Assembly: GCA_037976565.1 (NCBI GenBank)
Contig: CP137666.1
Location: 51,363,271 to 51,427,270 of the forward strand
Direction of reading: 5' to 3'
DNA: 64,000 bases
Source: Mesocentrotus franciscanus
Taxonomy: Eukaryota; Echinodermata; Echinoidea; Camarodonta; Strongylocentrotidae
This document shows, in pieces, positions 10,555 to 23,443 of this stretch (positions within the stretch are counted from its first letter, which is position 1; every line of letters begins with the position of its first letter). The notes under the pieces were generated by a model. That model saw only the letters and a list, made by a program, of their open reading frames with translations. It ran no database searches and was not told the origin of the DNA. Made by a program: the position numbers and the translations under genes.

Positions 10555-10710
10555 AAGGCTCTTCGCTTGAGTCGTGTCGACTCGGTGTTTGTCAGTACAA
10601 CGTTGTATTTTCATTTTTCTCCCCTTTTCACTGGATCCGCTTCAGGTTTTTATTTGAGCAAGACTATCATGGCTTCTATCTAGACCAAGGACATCTACCT
10701 CACACTATAG
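10550..10710 (+). other. klf15: klf15 non-coding exon 1 (5' UTR)
   Basis: It runs from the predicted initiator to the strong donor ATAG/GTAAGG at 10710/10711. It contains one short upstream ORF. This is inferred from sequence signals only. Confidence 0.5.
10669..10683 (+). CDS. Minimal upstream ORF in the klf15 leader
   Basis: ATG GCT TCT ATC TAG encodes four residues. The start has A at -3 and G at +4, a strong initiation context. No other ATG appears between 10684 and the klf15 start in the spliced leader, so ribosomes would meet only this uORF before the main start. It may lower translation of klf15. It matters only if exon 1 is as predicted. Confidence 0.4.
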   Translation: MASI

Positions 10711-10896
10711 GTAAGGACTCGGCCATTCATTCAAACAATTAATCGACCGTATAGGTATTTAGGATCAGTTACACTTGCAAGCTATATGTTTCCCATGGTG
10801 GGATAGATTGATTCTATATTTTATGCTAACAGATTTTTTTTTTTACGATACAAATTATGCACATTCTTCTTTTCACTATTCTCTTTTGTTCCACAG
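10711..10896 (+). other. klf15: klf15 5'-UTR intron
   Basis: Donor GTAAGG at 10711 and acceptor CTCTTTTGTTCCACAG ending at 10896 define a 186-base intron with a good pyrimidine tract. Exon 2 then runs unbroken into the coding region. Confidence 0.55.
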
Positions 10897-11071
10897 TACA
10901 CCACTGCAATTACTCTTGGCTAGATCATCTTGCTCTGTTTGCATTTGAATTGTGGATATTGAATCCTCCAACAACCAGGGCAGCGGCAAACCAAACACCA
11001 AACATTGAATAAGTCGGGTATATTCAGAGTTTTCTCAACAAGTGTTTATACAGTGGAGGGAAGAAGAGTAA

Positions 11072-12505
<1,434 letters not shown>

Positions 12506-14237
12506 ACTTCATGCAAAACTGTTTTGATACTCATATTATTCCTTCTACGCATAAAACTCGTGCCTTCAGCATGATTTTCGATGTTTTTCTATCGCATTGT
12601 TTTTTGCAAAATCTTGAAAACTAAAACAAAATGGTATTTTATGTTTTGATGAAGATGACGAAGACTTGATCAGGAAAGGGATTTGTGTGTAAAATAACAA
12701 TCGGTAAGGTACAGAGGTACTGCAACATTCATTGGCAAAATCAATCGTTCAAACGACAGGAAGAAGGCTAATTATTCATGTTAGCATTATTGTGATGTGT
12801 TTTTGTGGTTATTCAAACACCGCTTACAAACCGACATTCTTAAAACTGATATTTGTATTTTACCGCCGATAATCGGCCGGCGCAAGGTTATGTCTTTACG
12901 AGTGGAGCATATCCCATAACAATACTGTCCTAATCAGGTTATCACCAAGCCATTATATAACCAGTGATCTTAGCAAGTTTACTCTACCTCCCTTTGATAC
13001 CGGTACCAGTCGTTTTGTCAAAGACCAACACCATTTTAACTTATCATTCTCGGCAAGGTACCTCCGAATTCCGATAACGCTTGATGGTATATATCTGATC
13101 AGTGCTACGAGAGCTTATCTGTAAATAGAGGCAAGTTGATTTAGTTCCACTGATATTATGGCATCCGTTATCTGCAATATGAGACTTGGAATGGAAAGAC
13201 AGAGTGTATTAAATCACTGCGTTATCCTTTTAGTACACACTGAAAGCTGCATGTCAAATATTTAGCTGTTTAATACCTCGAGGACTTCATACCCCTCACC
13301 TCTATCATTCACAGAGACCATGAAAGACAGAGTCTCAGATTTATCATCGTACAGAACTCCATTTTGTTTTCTTTTAGCTGATTTTGCCTTTTACATGACG
13401 AAGTATTATTACCTCAAAATGTCTCAGGCATTTTTATCGTTTCATTGGAGCATTCGTCATGGAGTCAGCTGATATGTTATGTAACACGGAGTGTATTTCA
13501 TGAATAAGACATTTTTGAAAATTTGTTCAGTTAAATCATACTCTCAAATAATTCATTCGTCTGCTGATTGCCAGAAGGTCGTTAATTCATATCAGTTTAC
13601 AAAGAGAGTTAATGCCCTTCTTGCACGTAGCAGACAAATTTACTGAACATGATTATAATCGGGTATATAGAACGGTATGTTTTGATATCGTGGTTTGTAT
13701 ATAGAGCATTAATTCGTTTCTTTTCTACACCTTGCTGTACTATATGACAACATTTTCCAGAACATGGTGTTTTCAGAGCTTATCATGCCTATCTGCGGAA
13801 TTTACCTATGATGGTGGCAATTTCCTAGTTGGCATCGCCGACTGATGTCATAGCCTTTTCAAGAAGATTTTAGTTTGTTGAATTATTTGTTTTTTATACG
13901 AAGTACCAAAAGCTTACCTTTATAAGCATGTAATTTTAATCTTCAGATTTGTATGTTAAACAAAATCCAGGATCAAAACCCAAGTAGGCCTACAGTATTT
14001 GCAAACCTCTTTCCTTTTTTCTTGTTTATGTGTTTGTGTGTGGGGGGTTAATGGTTCAAGTTTGGTGCATAAAAATACCAATATCCCGAATACTGGTAAA
14101 AGACTATTTTTATTTTTTCAGTAAAGTTAAGTTTTGTGATCCACTGTCAAAATAGAGTATAATTCTATTAAACGGAATTTGCCTTTAGCAAACGATGATC
14201 GAAATAATACTCTGGATACCATAAAACTCGCAATAAA
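12506..14237 (+). other. klf15: Probable klf15 3' UTR
   Basis: This is AT-rich non-coding sequence after the stop. Candidate poly(A) signals are ATTAAA at 13208-13213 and AATAAA at 14232-14237, so the UTR is 0.7 or 1.7 kb. It contains hairpin repeat copy 2 (13559-13635). The true end cannot be fixed from sequence alone. Confidence 0.4.
13559..13635. repeat. Short hairpin repeat, family copy 2
   Basis: The arms GTCTGCTGATTGCCAGAAGG and CCCTTCTTGCACGTAGCAGAC enclose GTTAATTC and GAGTTAATG. This is the same core as the copies at 2250, 15980 and 59101. It lies inside the possible klf15 3' UTR. Confidence 0.6.
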
Positions 14238-16849
14238 TTTACCTGGTCAGTAGTCATGATAATTTATGTTCTCCGTATACGTGTAAGTTGGAATTTAAAC
14301 AGGTCCATTAACGTAATGTTCATGTTACAAGCGAAACAAATCTCCAAATGGCGTTATTGTGCAGTACTTAATTAGTGATAGGTGCTTAAGCAGAGAATAT
14401 TTAACCACTAAAGAAAAAATACGGAAAAGAAACATGGATATGTTCTCTTGTATAGAGTGCAATGGAAAATATATTTATAAGTGCTTGGTCGCTTCTGTAT
14501 TTAGCTTGAATCATGTAAGGACATTCAAGAGTCTCTCAACTTATTTCATAAAATCAAATACCTACTATAAAACTTGAGAACATACAATTTATGGACAAGT
14601 TGGAGAGGTGATTATATATTATGTGATTATAAAATTCGTTTTTAATGTAGCGCCAAGGAATTTGGTGGTAGGCATATGAGCTGAAAGATCTCGTCAAACA
14701 GTATTATCCTAGAATTTTCTTAAAGTAAAAACATAATTCGACCTTTGATCGTAAATACTTAGGTCTAAGCATGACCAGAAGTCAAATTTCAGAAAACTAA
14801 TTACCTCTTGTTCAAATGTTTGAAATGGAGTAAGAGGACAAAAGGACCGAAAGAAATGGAGCTCGGTCGAACTTGAAATAATCTACTGGAAACTGAAAAA
14901 TATATTTGAATGGAATGATCAGGTTTTCTGCGTACCCAATCGTGCGTAATATGTTTACTAGATTGAGGTCAATAGCAATCTAAGCAATATAGATAAAAAG
15001 TTACATAAAGGTAGACTGCAGAAGTAACGAATACAGTTATACTATGTTTCCTTATATATCTAAAGTTGCAATGCTATTCTATTGTAAAGTGGGTGTTCAG
15101 TTTACGTTGTTGGGTTATAAAGAAAGGGTACCGTGGTCTAGGGTATTAATTCCTCAATCTTCTTGGCAAATACTCTGTTGCAGAGAAGAAATACGTTATG
15201 TCTCACAAGACCAGATTAAATATAATTTTGTTTTCATATTGAAAATTCTTTTCATTTGTAACCTTGATGAGGGGGTGTATGTTTCCTCGCACCTCCTACG
15301 GCTAGTTCGCACCACCATTTGCGCCATATCGATAATTTTCTTGAAGAGTTGAACAATACGAATTTGACTCGCGACATTCTGAAGTCCTATTTATCATTGT
15401 GTTCTAGTATTCTAGTCGTCTTTTATAGATTCAAATATTTGTGCTATACTCGAGAGGTCCTTTGTAAAGAGAAGATCAAATAATAGTGTCCCCAGTGTGA
15501 ACAATAGAAGTAATGAAATAATCTTTTTTGGTGTTTCAATTTGCTTTGTGGAATTATCTCCTAACATTTACTTTCAAAAGAATATCCATTGCCTTAGGCT
15601 TAGTTCTTTGACCCTATTGTTGCGCTTCATAAAATTAATGCTGGACAGTTTGCAACCCCCACAATAATTTTCTTTGAAAACTGGATGCGCACTGGTTTCC
15701 TTCAAAGCATATAAAAGAACACCTGAAATTGCTTCTTTTAGATAATGTTCACCAATTCTAACTTAGGGAATCTTCATTTGATTGTGGGTTGTATGAAGTG
15801 TGTAGCTAGGGGCGCACAATGTTGTTATCACATAGTATTTTAATCGCACACGTGTTTTCACAATTTTCAGTGTGTATGTTAATGAAAATCTCATAATTTT
15901 GTCAAAATTTGATTCAAATCATTACTAAGCTTCAAAGCAAGAAGTAATCCTAATTCACCAATTATGACCACTTCATAGCCTGTTATCGACTGAGAGTCAG
16001 ATGGGCCTAAATTCATATTTTAACGCCTTTCTGGCTGTCGATCAGCAGACGGTATATGCTATATTCTTTATATCGTTATAGAAAAATAACTAATATACAC
16101 ATTCTATGTTTTCTATTCTCGTTTTGAAAACAAACTTAGTCATCATTACGAATTATGTGATTAAACGTGTGTGGAAATTTGCTCTCCATGTGTGAGTGCA
16201 GTATCCATGGAACTTCAATACATGCTCAAAGCCTTGATACGATAGCAGCGGACTTAAGTTATTTTTACGCTGGCTTGTCTCTTTTGTATTGAATGCGGTT
16301 GCAGACATGACAAGGTGTATTCTGACTAATTTTGTGAAAGTCATTTGCGGTGATTCAAGCTGGGTTAATTAGTCACAATGCCATAAAGGTCATATTGATG
16401 ATGAGGTTTAGCATGATCATGGCAAGCGAGGCATTTCAAAGACGGTTCGAATCCCCCACAATGGCCAACAAATCATGAGTTGTTAAATTTTTGCCAAAAT
16501 CACTTTAATTATATTGTTTTGCAAATGTTACATGTAAGTTTCATGATGTATGTACTTATAAGACATGCATGACCAAGCGCTTGTCAACGTCAAGGACCCG
16601 ATCTGTAAGATGTTTCAAGGCAGGCCAATTAGTGTGTATTATGTGAGCTACATGAACATTTATCTTTCTTGAAGTATTTTTCCTGCTAAATCTGCGGTTT
16701 CTAGCCAAAGTCACGGCCATGATTCTGTTTGTACTTCAGATCAAGCAAATCATGCACCAATTCCATGCCCGGGTACTTACCTTAGTCACACTGCCAAACC
16801 GACTCCATAATGACAGTCTTTTACTGGTCTGATGACGGTCTCGTTGGTG
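14238..16849. other. Gene-free stretch
   Basis: No coding signal was found beyond short AT-rich frames. It holds hairpin copy 3 (15980-16050). A B-box-like GGTTCGAATCC near 16445 has no convincing A box. Confidence 0.45.
15980..16050. repeat. Short hairpin repeat, family copy 3 (degraded)
   Basis: The arms GTTATCGACTGAGAGTCAGA and TCTGGCTGTCGATCAGCAGAC pair with a few mismatches and share the CCAGAAAGGC core of the family. It is less perfect than the other copies. Confidence 0.5.
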
Positions 16850-17136
16850 CAGGGGCGGATCCAGCCGGCGGCAAGGGAGGGGGCCTAAAAAGGGGCCCAC
16901 TTCGTGCGAAAATTTGAAAATCGTGCCGGTCGATTTTTCTCTCAGTGGGGGGGGGGGGGGGTAGTGAAAAAAAAAATTGCACCCCAAAAAAAAAATTCCC
17001 GCCGGGAAGGGTATTTTTTTTTCCACCGCAACCCCTTGGGCGCCAGGGGAGGGGGCCCATCTTCTTTTTTTCAAAAAAGGGTGTTTTTACCTGCTTTTTT
17101 TGCTAGGGGAGGGGGCCCCCCCTTGATCCGCCACTG
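16850..17136. mobile_element. Non-autonomous hAT-like MITE, 287 bp, with 8-bp TSD
   Basis: The termini CAGGGGCGGATCCA and TTGATCCGCCACTG are near-perfect inverted repeats. The flanks CGTTGGTG (16842-16849) and CGTTGGTA (17137-17144) match at 7 of 8 positions. CAG..CTG termini with an 8-bp duplication are hallmarks of hAT transposons. The inside is G-, C- and A-homopolymer-rich and has no coding capacity. Confidence 0.85.
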
Positions 17137-19020
17137 CGTTGGTATGACAGGGGTTTAACCATTTAAGAACTACTGCATTGCAACATGTTATACTGATTGT
17201 AGATTAACGCACTCATGCAAAAGATGATCTCTCTGACAACTCATTGATCTCTTTTTGGCTAGCAGCGCTGAGAGCCGATCAAATGACCGACAATAATAGG
17301 TATTCAAAGTCAGCCTCCATTCACCTGCAATGAGTTCATCATCTCATTTTGTGTCAAAGAAAATCTTTTCGTGTACATTGTAGTAGTCAGATCAGTAAAG
17401 GCATGGGATTTCTCTTGTGATGTGACTATATTTTGACATCTTCTTGATTAATTTTCAGGTCATTTTCATGTAATAGTACTGTTTATAATACGCTTGATCT
17501 TGAATTTTCTATGGTGTTTTCACTGTTTTCCAAAACGTAACCTAATCTAGATTACATTTTAATGATTACCAAAATGGTATGTATAATGTCATCATTATTT
17601 TTTTGCAAATATGATCCACCATAGGCCTATCAAACAAAACTTTGTCTCGGGTATGCCCTCTTTATAACGTGAACGATTTTCGAAAATAACTGTTTTGTTA
17701 TGTTGACCTGGTATAATCCTCTGAAAATGACAATATATGCTATATACACACACACAATTTTATATATGATTATAATGTTATCCTGCACACATCACGTATT
17801 CGAACTTTCAATCGTGATGATATTCAAGCCCCATTGTAGACCAGTGCCACGCGGAAATATCATTAACTTCCCAACCCTTCCAACCCTGTCACATCTCGAC
17901 AATTTTCCGAATTTCCCATCCCTTTGACTCGCAAAATTGAAGCTCAAAGCCATCTTTATCCTTCTTAGATCTTTGGTTTGACCTCTTTTAATCTTGCCGA
18001 AAACCGATTTCGAATTCCCAGTCTCTTCCCAGAAAAAAATTCGATGTCTAAACGTAAAAGAATGCACATGGTTATTGAATCAACTTGTTACCATCAATTT
18101 GTTGTTGAACCAATACGATCGGGAAAGAGAGGATTCTCTACGTATTTAGTGGACCTGACTGTTGTTCGTATCGTTTACGATATTGTTTTCCATATAAGCT
18201 TGCCATTATTTTACTTTGTTTTGTTATGCAATGACCATTAATGACGTCATGAAATTGCGCTCACTAGCCCGTTTTCCTATACGTAATGTATACATGAAGA
18301 ACAGATCACCAAATAACTCTCGCAATTTGTATAAACTTATTTTTTGTGGCCAAGATAAAGTTATAGTCAGGAATTCTGACTAGAGTGCCTCATATTATGA
18401 TACTTATGATGATATTTGACAAGCAAATATTTTACAGATGAACAATAAATTGCTTGTTCAATTTGTATGCTTCATTTTGAAAGAAGTACTGCTTTTATAT
18501 TTTATGAAGTTTTATTCATTACGTTTGATAACTCCTTATTAAAAGACTTTTTTTATAGAAAATTGTAAATACAATGTCATATACGCAAAAAAGAGAAGAG
18601 AATATTATCCAATATATGCGAAGTATATTACAAATGTTTTATGTTTACAGATATTTTGATAAAAGAAGACATGTTTCAAAGGAAAAGAAATGTGTGTCAG
18701 ATGAATTTATTTTGTTGTTGATTTGTGGCATTTTGTTACTTGTGTATTTTGAAAGAGAGATCGAGAATAAGTCACTTGGACTAGATTGTTGTCAATACAG
18801 AAGTTCGTAGGCCAGTTGTCAGACTCTTGCTATCTGCATGGCAAAGTAATCAGAGTACACGTGTAACTGCAAAATTTATGTTATGCAATGGCTTTCAAGA
18901 GGAGAACACTTTTCATTCATTTTCATTATGAGTAAGTTTATGCAAGAAAATCTCTTTGAAGGTCAGACTGTATTCACCCGAGCTCTTTGGGTAGTAGCGC
19001 GAGGGAGGGGGCATTGTGCC

Positions 19021-19135
19021 AGAAAGAGAGAGAGATAGAGACAGAGAAAGAGAGAGAAAGAAATAGACAGACGAGACAAACAGACACATTCACACACACT
19101 CTCAGAGAGAGATAGGGTGGAGAGAGAGAGAGAGA
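19021..19135. repeat. GA-rich low-complexity tract
   Basis: Interrupted AGAG/ACAG repeats over about 115 bases, with almost no T on the plus strand. Confidence 0.9.
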
Positions 19136-20183
19136 CAAGTAAGAAAATTAAAAGCAAAATATGTACATACATAAACACTACTGGCGGTCTATCATCGTCC
19201 CATTTCAGTCTAAAATTATGGTCTTGGAATGCATTCTTTCCCACATTTTTGAAAGTCTTTGAACATAATACAGAATTGAGGGAATGAAAGGTTTCAATTT
19301 AATACAAGGTGGTATGTAGCCTACAACTAAATGGGAAAACCTGCACTCGTTTTGTTTTCACTACTATTTCCGATCCCCGGTTTTCACTTCCTAAAGACTC
19401 CGAGTGGAAGTCACAAAACCACGGGATAAAAGAGGTTTAAATTAATGAATGAATTTGGTCACCATCAAGGCCGTTTTTTTTTATCTCTTTCCACATCCGC
19501 ATAGTTCAAGTATTACCTGGACGGTGAATTCTAAAGTAATCAAATTAATGTATCGACAGGAACTTACTAAAGAGGCTTGTTTTCTCAATTCCTTGCCTCT
19601 GGAAGCTGGTCATGTGTGGAGTTTTAATAGCCGCATTGATCATGTTGATACACAAACATTTTCTTTATAACTTGGTTTTTGTATGTACATTATTTTGATA
19701 GTGCTTAATCATGTAATATTGAGTTAATATTGTGTTTGATAATGTGTCGTATAAAAAACACAATATCAGAATATTTCCTTCTAATTATATTGGAAGATAT
19801 ATTTGTTAACATCAAAGTCTGTACTTATCCACTTATTCATCATGTCTTTCCCTTAAAATAGTAGTATAATTACTTAAATATGCCTATTACTTTCATAACA
19901 AAGTATCCCTTATCCGCCTTTCAAAGGCGTTCTTTCACAACTACATTTGCTTGTTAGACAATTGCAATTTCATTTTCTTTCATTTCTCATGAGCTTTGAT
20001 ACTTTGACACTAATACTGTAATAGATGATGGCCTATGATAACACGACTTGTTCACATGCCTCAAATGTAATCAAACTTTTAATACCAGTCATTAGTAAGA
20101 TAGCCGTGCATCATTAAATAGAAGAGAACTTTGACCAATATGAATAATAAATAAAAATTGCAGATAATTATTGCGAAATAGGT

Positions 20184-20320
20184 CCTGTGTGTGTGTTTGT
20201 GTTTGTGCGTGTGTGTGTAAATACATGTTGTATCTAGCCTATATATAAATAATTATGCGCGCGTGTGTGTGTGTATGTGTGTGTTGGGTGTGCGTGCGTG
20301 TGTGTGTGTGAGTGTGCGCA
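20184..20320. repeat. GT-rich microsatellite pair
   Basis: Two GT/GC-alternating runs (about 20184-20218 and 20256-20320) separated by a short AT-rich spacer. Alternating purine-pyrimidine sequence of this kind is Z-DNA-prone. Confidence 0.9.
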
Positions 20321-21741
20321 TGTTTTACCAGACGCGCACATCACTGGATTCGGGGTACATGCACGTGCCACTATAGCTTCTCCATTCCCCCTTCTCTCAA
20401 TCAAGATTTTGTTTTCATGACAGTCTACGTTTAGACTAATGATAACACACCGAGTTTGAACTCTTGACCTGACATGAACATTTGCCATATTACTAGCAAA
20501 CATTAAATTGATCTCGATGGCAATACCAATTAGCATCAAGTTAAAGGCAGTGTTATTGTTTTAAAACAAAATTCTTTGTATGGATAAAAGTTAGAGTTAG
20601 ATAGTATGTACATTTAATTAGCACAATGCGGGTAAATATGTTTAATCATGAATCATCATTGTACGATATTTTCCAGTGGAGCATCCTTTAACATTCCTAC
20701 TAGTCTAATAATACATATAAAGTAATTATTGATACATCAGTAACGATGCTCTGCAGTTTTTAATTTCCGTGGTGCGTGGAGCTTAAAGATCCAGGGCTAC
20801 AAGGGGCACACAGTTATGTCTCCAGCTACTAAAAGCTGCATACATCGTGATAAAAGTGACACCTGTGTTCCATTTTTCCCGTTGAAAGAAATCTGGATCA
20901 GCCATTTCAAATTCATCCAGAAAACAAACCGATCGCAAACAATTGGTGGTCTTCTAAACTGCAGTAATTATGCTGAGTTATCAACTTGAAATTAATGATG
21001 AGATCTATATTGACTAAAGTGATAAGGTACCAAAGAGTGATAAGTTTGTCGAACTTTTGTAGCATTTTGTGCAATGTTTTATGCTAATCATGGAACAGGG
21101 GGTAAAGGACAACTTGTCTGTGTTAGAGGTGTTTCTTGTATTAATCTGATGTTTCCAATCAACACTCTTTTGTTGTAATAATTGTTCAGAATAATTTTTT
21201 TTTTTAATGTTTAACGTCGTATTTATCAGTGTTATCTAATTGAAGTTGTGCTCTAGTTACAGTGCTAAAATTGTTATCACTAGCATTATGACAACATATC
21301 TGTATTAGCATGTGACGATTTCGTTTTTTCTACGGATCATTAGTGTATGTAAAGCACGTCATATGGAATAATGATTCACATTCTCATGGTAATCTATCAA
21401 TATGTACTCAGGCAAATCTTTTAATTTAACCGTGGACTTTGTACGAATTGTCAAGTTCTTTTTTTCACTGTAGATTTTATCGGTATATTTTTGTTAATTC
21501 CGAATTGTTGATTCCACAGTACTACAAACTTTTAATACATCAAAGTAACATAAACAATTTTTTCGGTTTTACTTTGCTGTTATATGTTCATTATGCAAAG
21601 ACTAACAAACTCTCATTAAAAGTGAGCACAATTATCGCTTGAGGAAAGTTTTTTTAAAACACCTTAACGTATATCTATGGACATGGCCCGTTATATTCTC
21701 CTTCTCGTTTTGATTAAAATTAAGGAAGAGATAAGGTAGAA

Positions 21742-21850
21742 TAGAGAGAGAGAGAGGGAGAGGAGTAAAGAGAAAGGAGAAAGGTAAAGAGTGGAGAGAA
21801 GGAGAGAGAGAGATAGACAGAGAGACAGAGAGAGAGAGAGAGAGAAAGAG
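21742..21850. repeat. GA-rich low-complexity tract
   Basis: Interrupted AGAGAG and GGAGAA repeats over about 110 bases. Confidence 0.9.
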
Positions 21851-23314
21851 AAGGTGGAGAACCTGAAAGGAAAATGGTGAGTTATAACTGGTTCTCTATG
21901 AGAAAATGCCCCTATGCCATATCCTACACTTCTGCTTCTTCTTTAAGAGCATTGTAAACTTGATCATGATAATAGAGCTCTCATAAAATGATATGGATTT
22001 ACAATTATAACGAATTAATCATAATGTCAATGTCTTCCTAATCTAATATGACGTACGTGAGTTATGGAGCAAATGCGTGTAAACAATATGTTTTACAACT
22101 TTTAAATCATCTTGATCGTTTTATATTGGTCTCCGGATTTACATTATATCGATTCTGTCAACTCATAGCACACATTACTTGATCTCAGTAAAACATAGAT
22201 GACACACGTTAACGACGTAGAGAATGCAAAAGGTGGTTTTCATGCAGTTGTGTTTACCTCTGGCTAAAAATACCAATTTTTCTGATACACACACGTACGC
22301 ACACGCACTAAAAATGTAATGCTCAATAAGACGTAACTGATTATTTCACGTCAACTCCAACGATTTTGTGCAAGATAAATTTTTGTCAAATCTTTATTGT
22401 GTATCCCATTCTTCAATCTATTTGTTAAATGACAATGTTTTAGAGAAAAAAAAAGTTGAGTTAAAGGTCATGTTCATAATGTTGCTAGCCATTGTGCGGT
22501 AAGGTCATAGCATAGCAACTCGCTTAGGCTTTAAAGAGAAGGTTGAGCTAGGTACAGATGAAAAATAATTTGAGAGCTTTCTCATTCTTTGTATGGCAGT
22601 TTGAAAGAATATCACAGCAGGAATGCTCCCTTAAAAGGATTGCTCTTCAAATGGCGTCGCATTCAAAACATGACGAGAAATATCTGAAAAGTGTGGACCA
22701 GAACTTCCATGCCGTTTTCGTTCAGTATGCCCGTTTTCTGTGTGCAGTGAATGTGATTTTCAGCAAGACTGAGTCAGTTTCAGTTCTTTGCATTTCGGTG
22801 ATTTCAAAACCAAACAGAATAGAAATTCTTTTGTTCAACACAATCAACATTCCCTAATTGCTTCTAGTTTCTTTCACAAAGTAATTGCATGACCAATACT
22901 CCACTTTATCTTTAAATGATTCCCCATGCCACCAAAAGGCCTATCAATGCCAACACCATACGAGCCATAGCAAGACATGGAATGTGATATTGCTGTTGAT
23001 GGCATATGAAATATGTTGTTGTTGTTCTTTCATTGTGAGGAGTATTCTAAAAATAAATTCACCTTTAGAAGAAAAAAAACACTGCTTTAACCTTGACTAC
23101 CTGCTAGTCTTTAAAGGTTCGTCCATTCAACGTCAGTCATACGAGCAAATGATAATATGGCAATTCATATCAAGGGTGTTTGGCCGATAGAAAAGGACAA
23201 AGAAAGAAAGAGAAAGAACGATGATTCAATAGTAGAGGTAAATTTTGAGAATTTACTTTTAGTCTACCTCATTATCATTTATTGTATTGTATTTATTAAA
23301 CTTCATTGATGTAC

Positions 23315-23443
23315 ATCAATAATCTGTTTATGGACATATAAGTCATATAAATCAATTTACAATGCAATGTAACAAAATAATCAATATTCTGTTTGTAAAC
23401 ATATATATCATATAAATCAATTTGCAATGCAGTGTAGCAAAAC
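23315..23443. repeat. Two-unit 65-bp tandem duplication
   Basis: ATCAATAATCTGTTTATGG at 23315 recurs as ATCAATATTCTGTTTGTAA at 23380. The following ATCATATAAATCAATTT and GCAATG(C/T)A(A/G)TGTA blocks are shared. The period is 65 bases and the units differ at several positions. Confidence 0.75.

Noticed and set aside
16440..16460. tRNA or SINE head suggested by GGTTCGAATCC
   Set aside because: No A box at the right distance and no cloverleaf could be built.
22558..23190. Two consecutive ~100-codon plus-strand ORFs
   Set aside because: No family resemblance, ordinary AT-rich composition, and no splice signals joining them into a longer frame.
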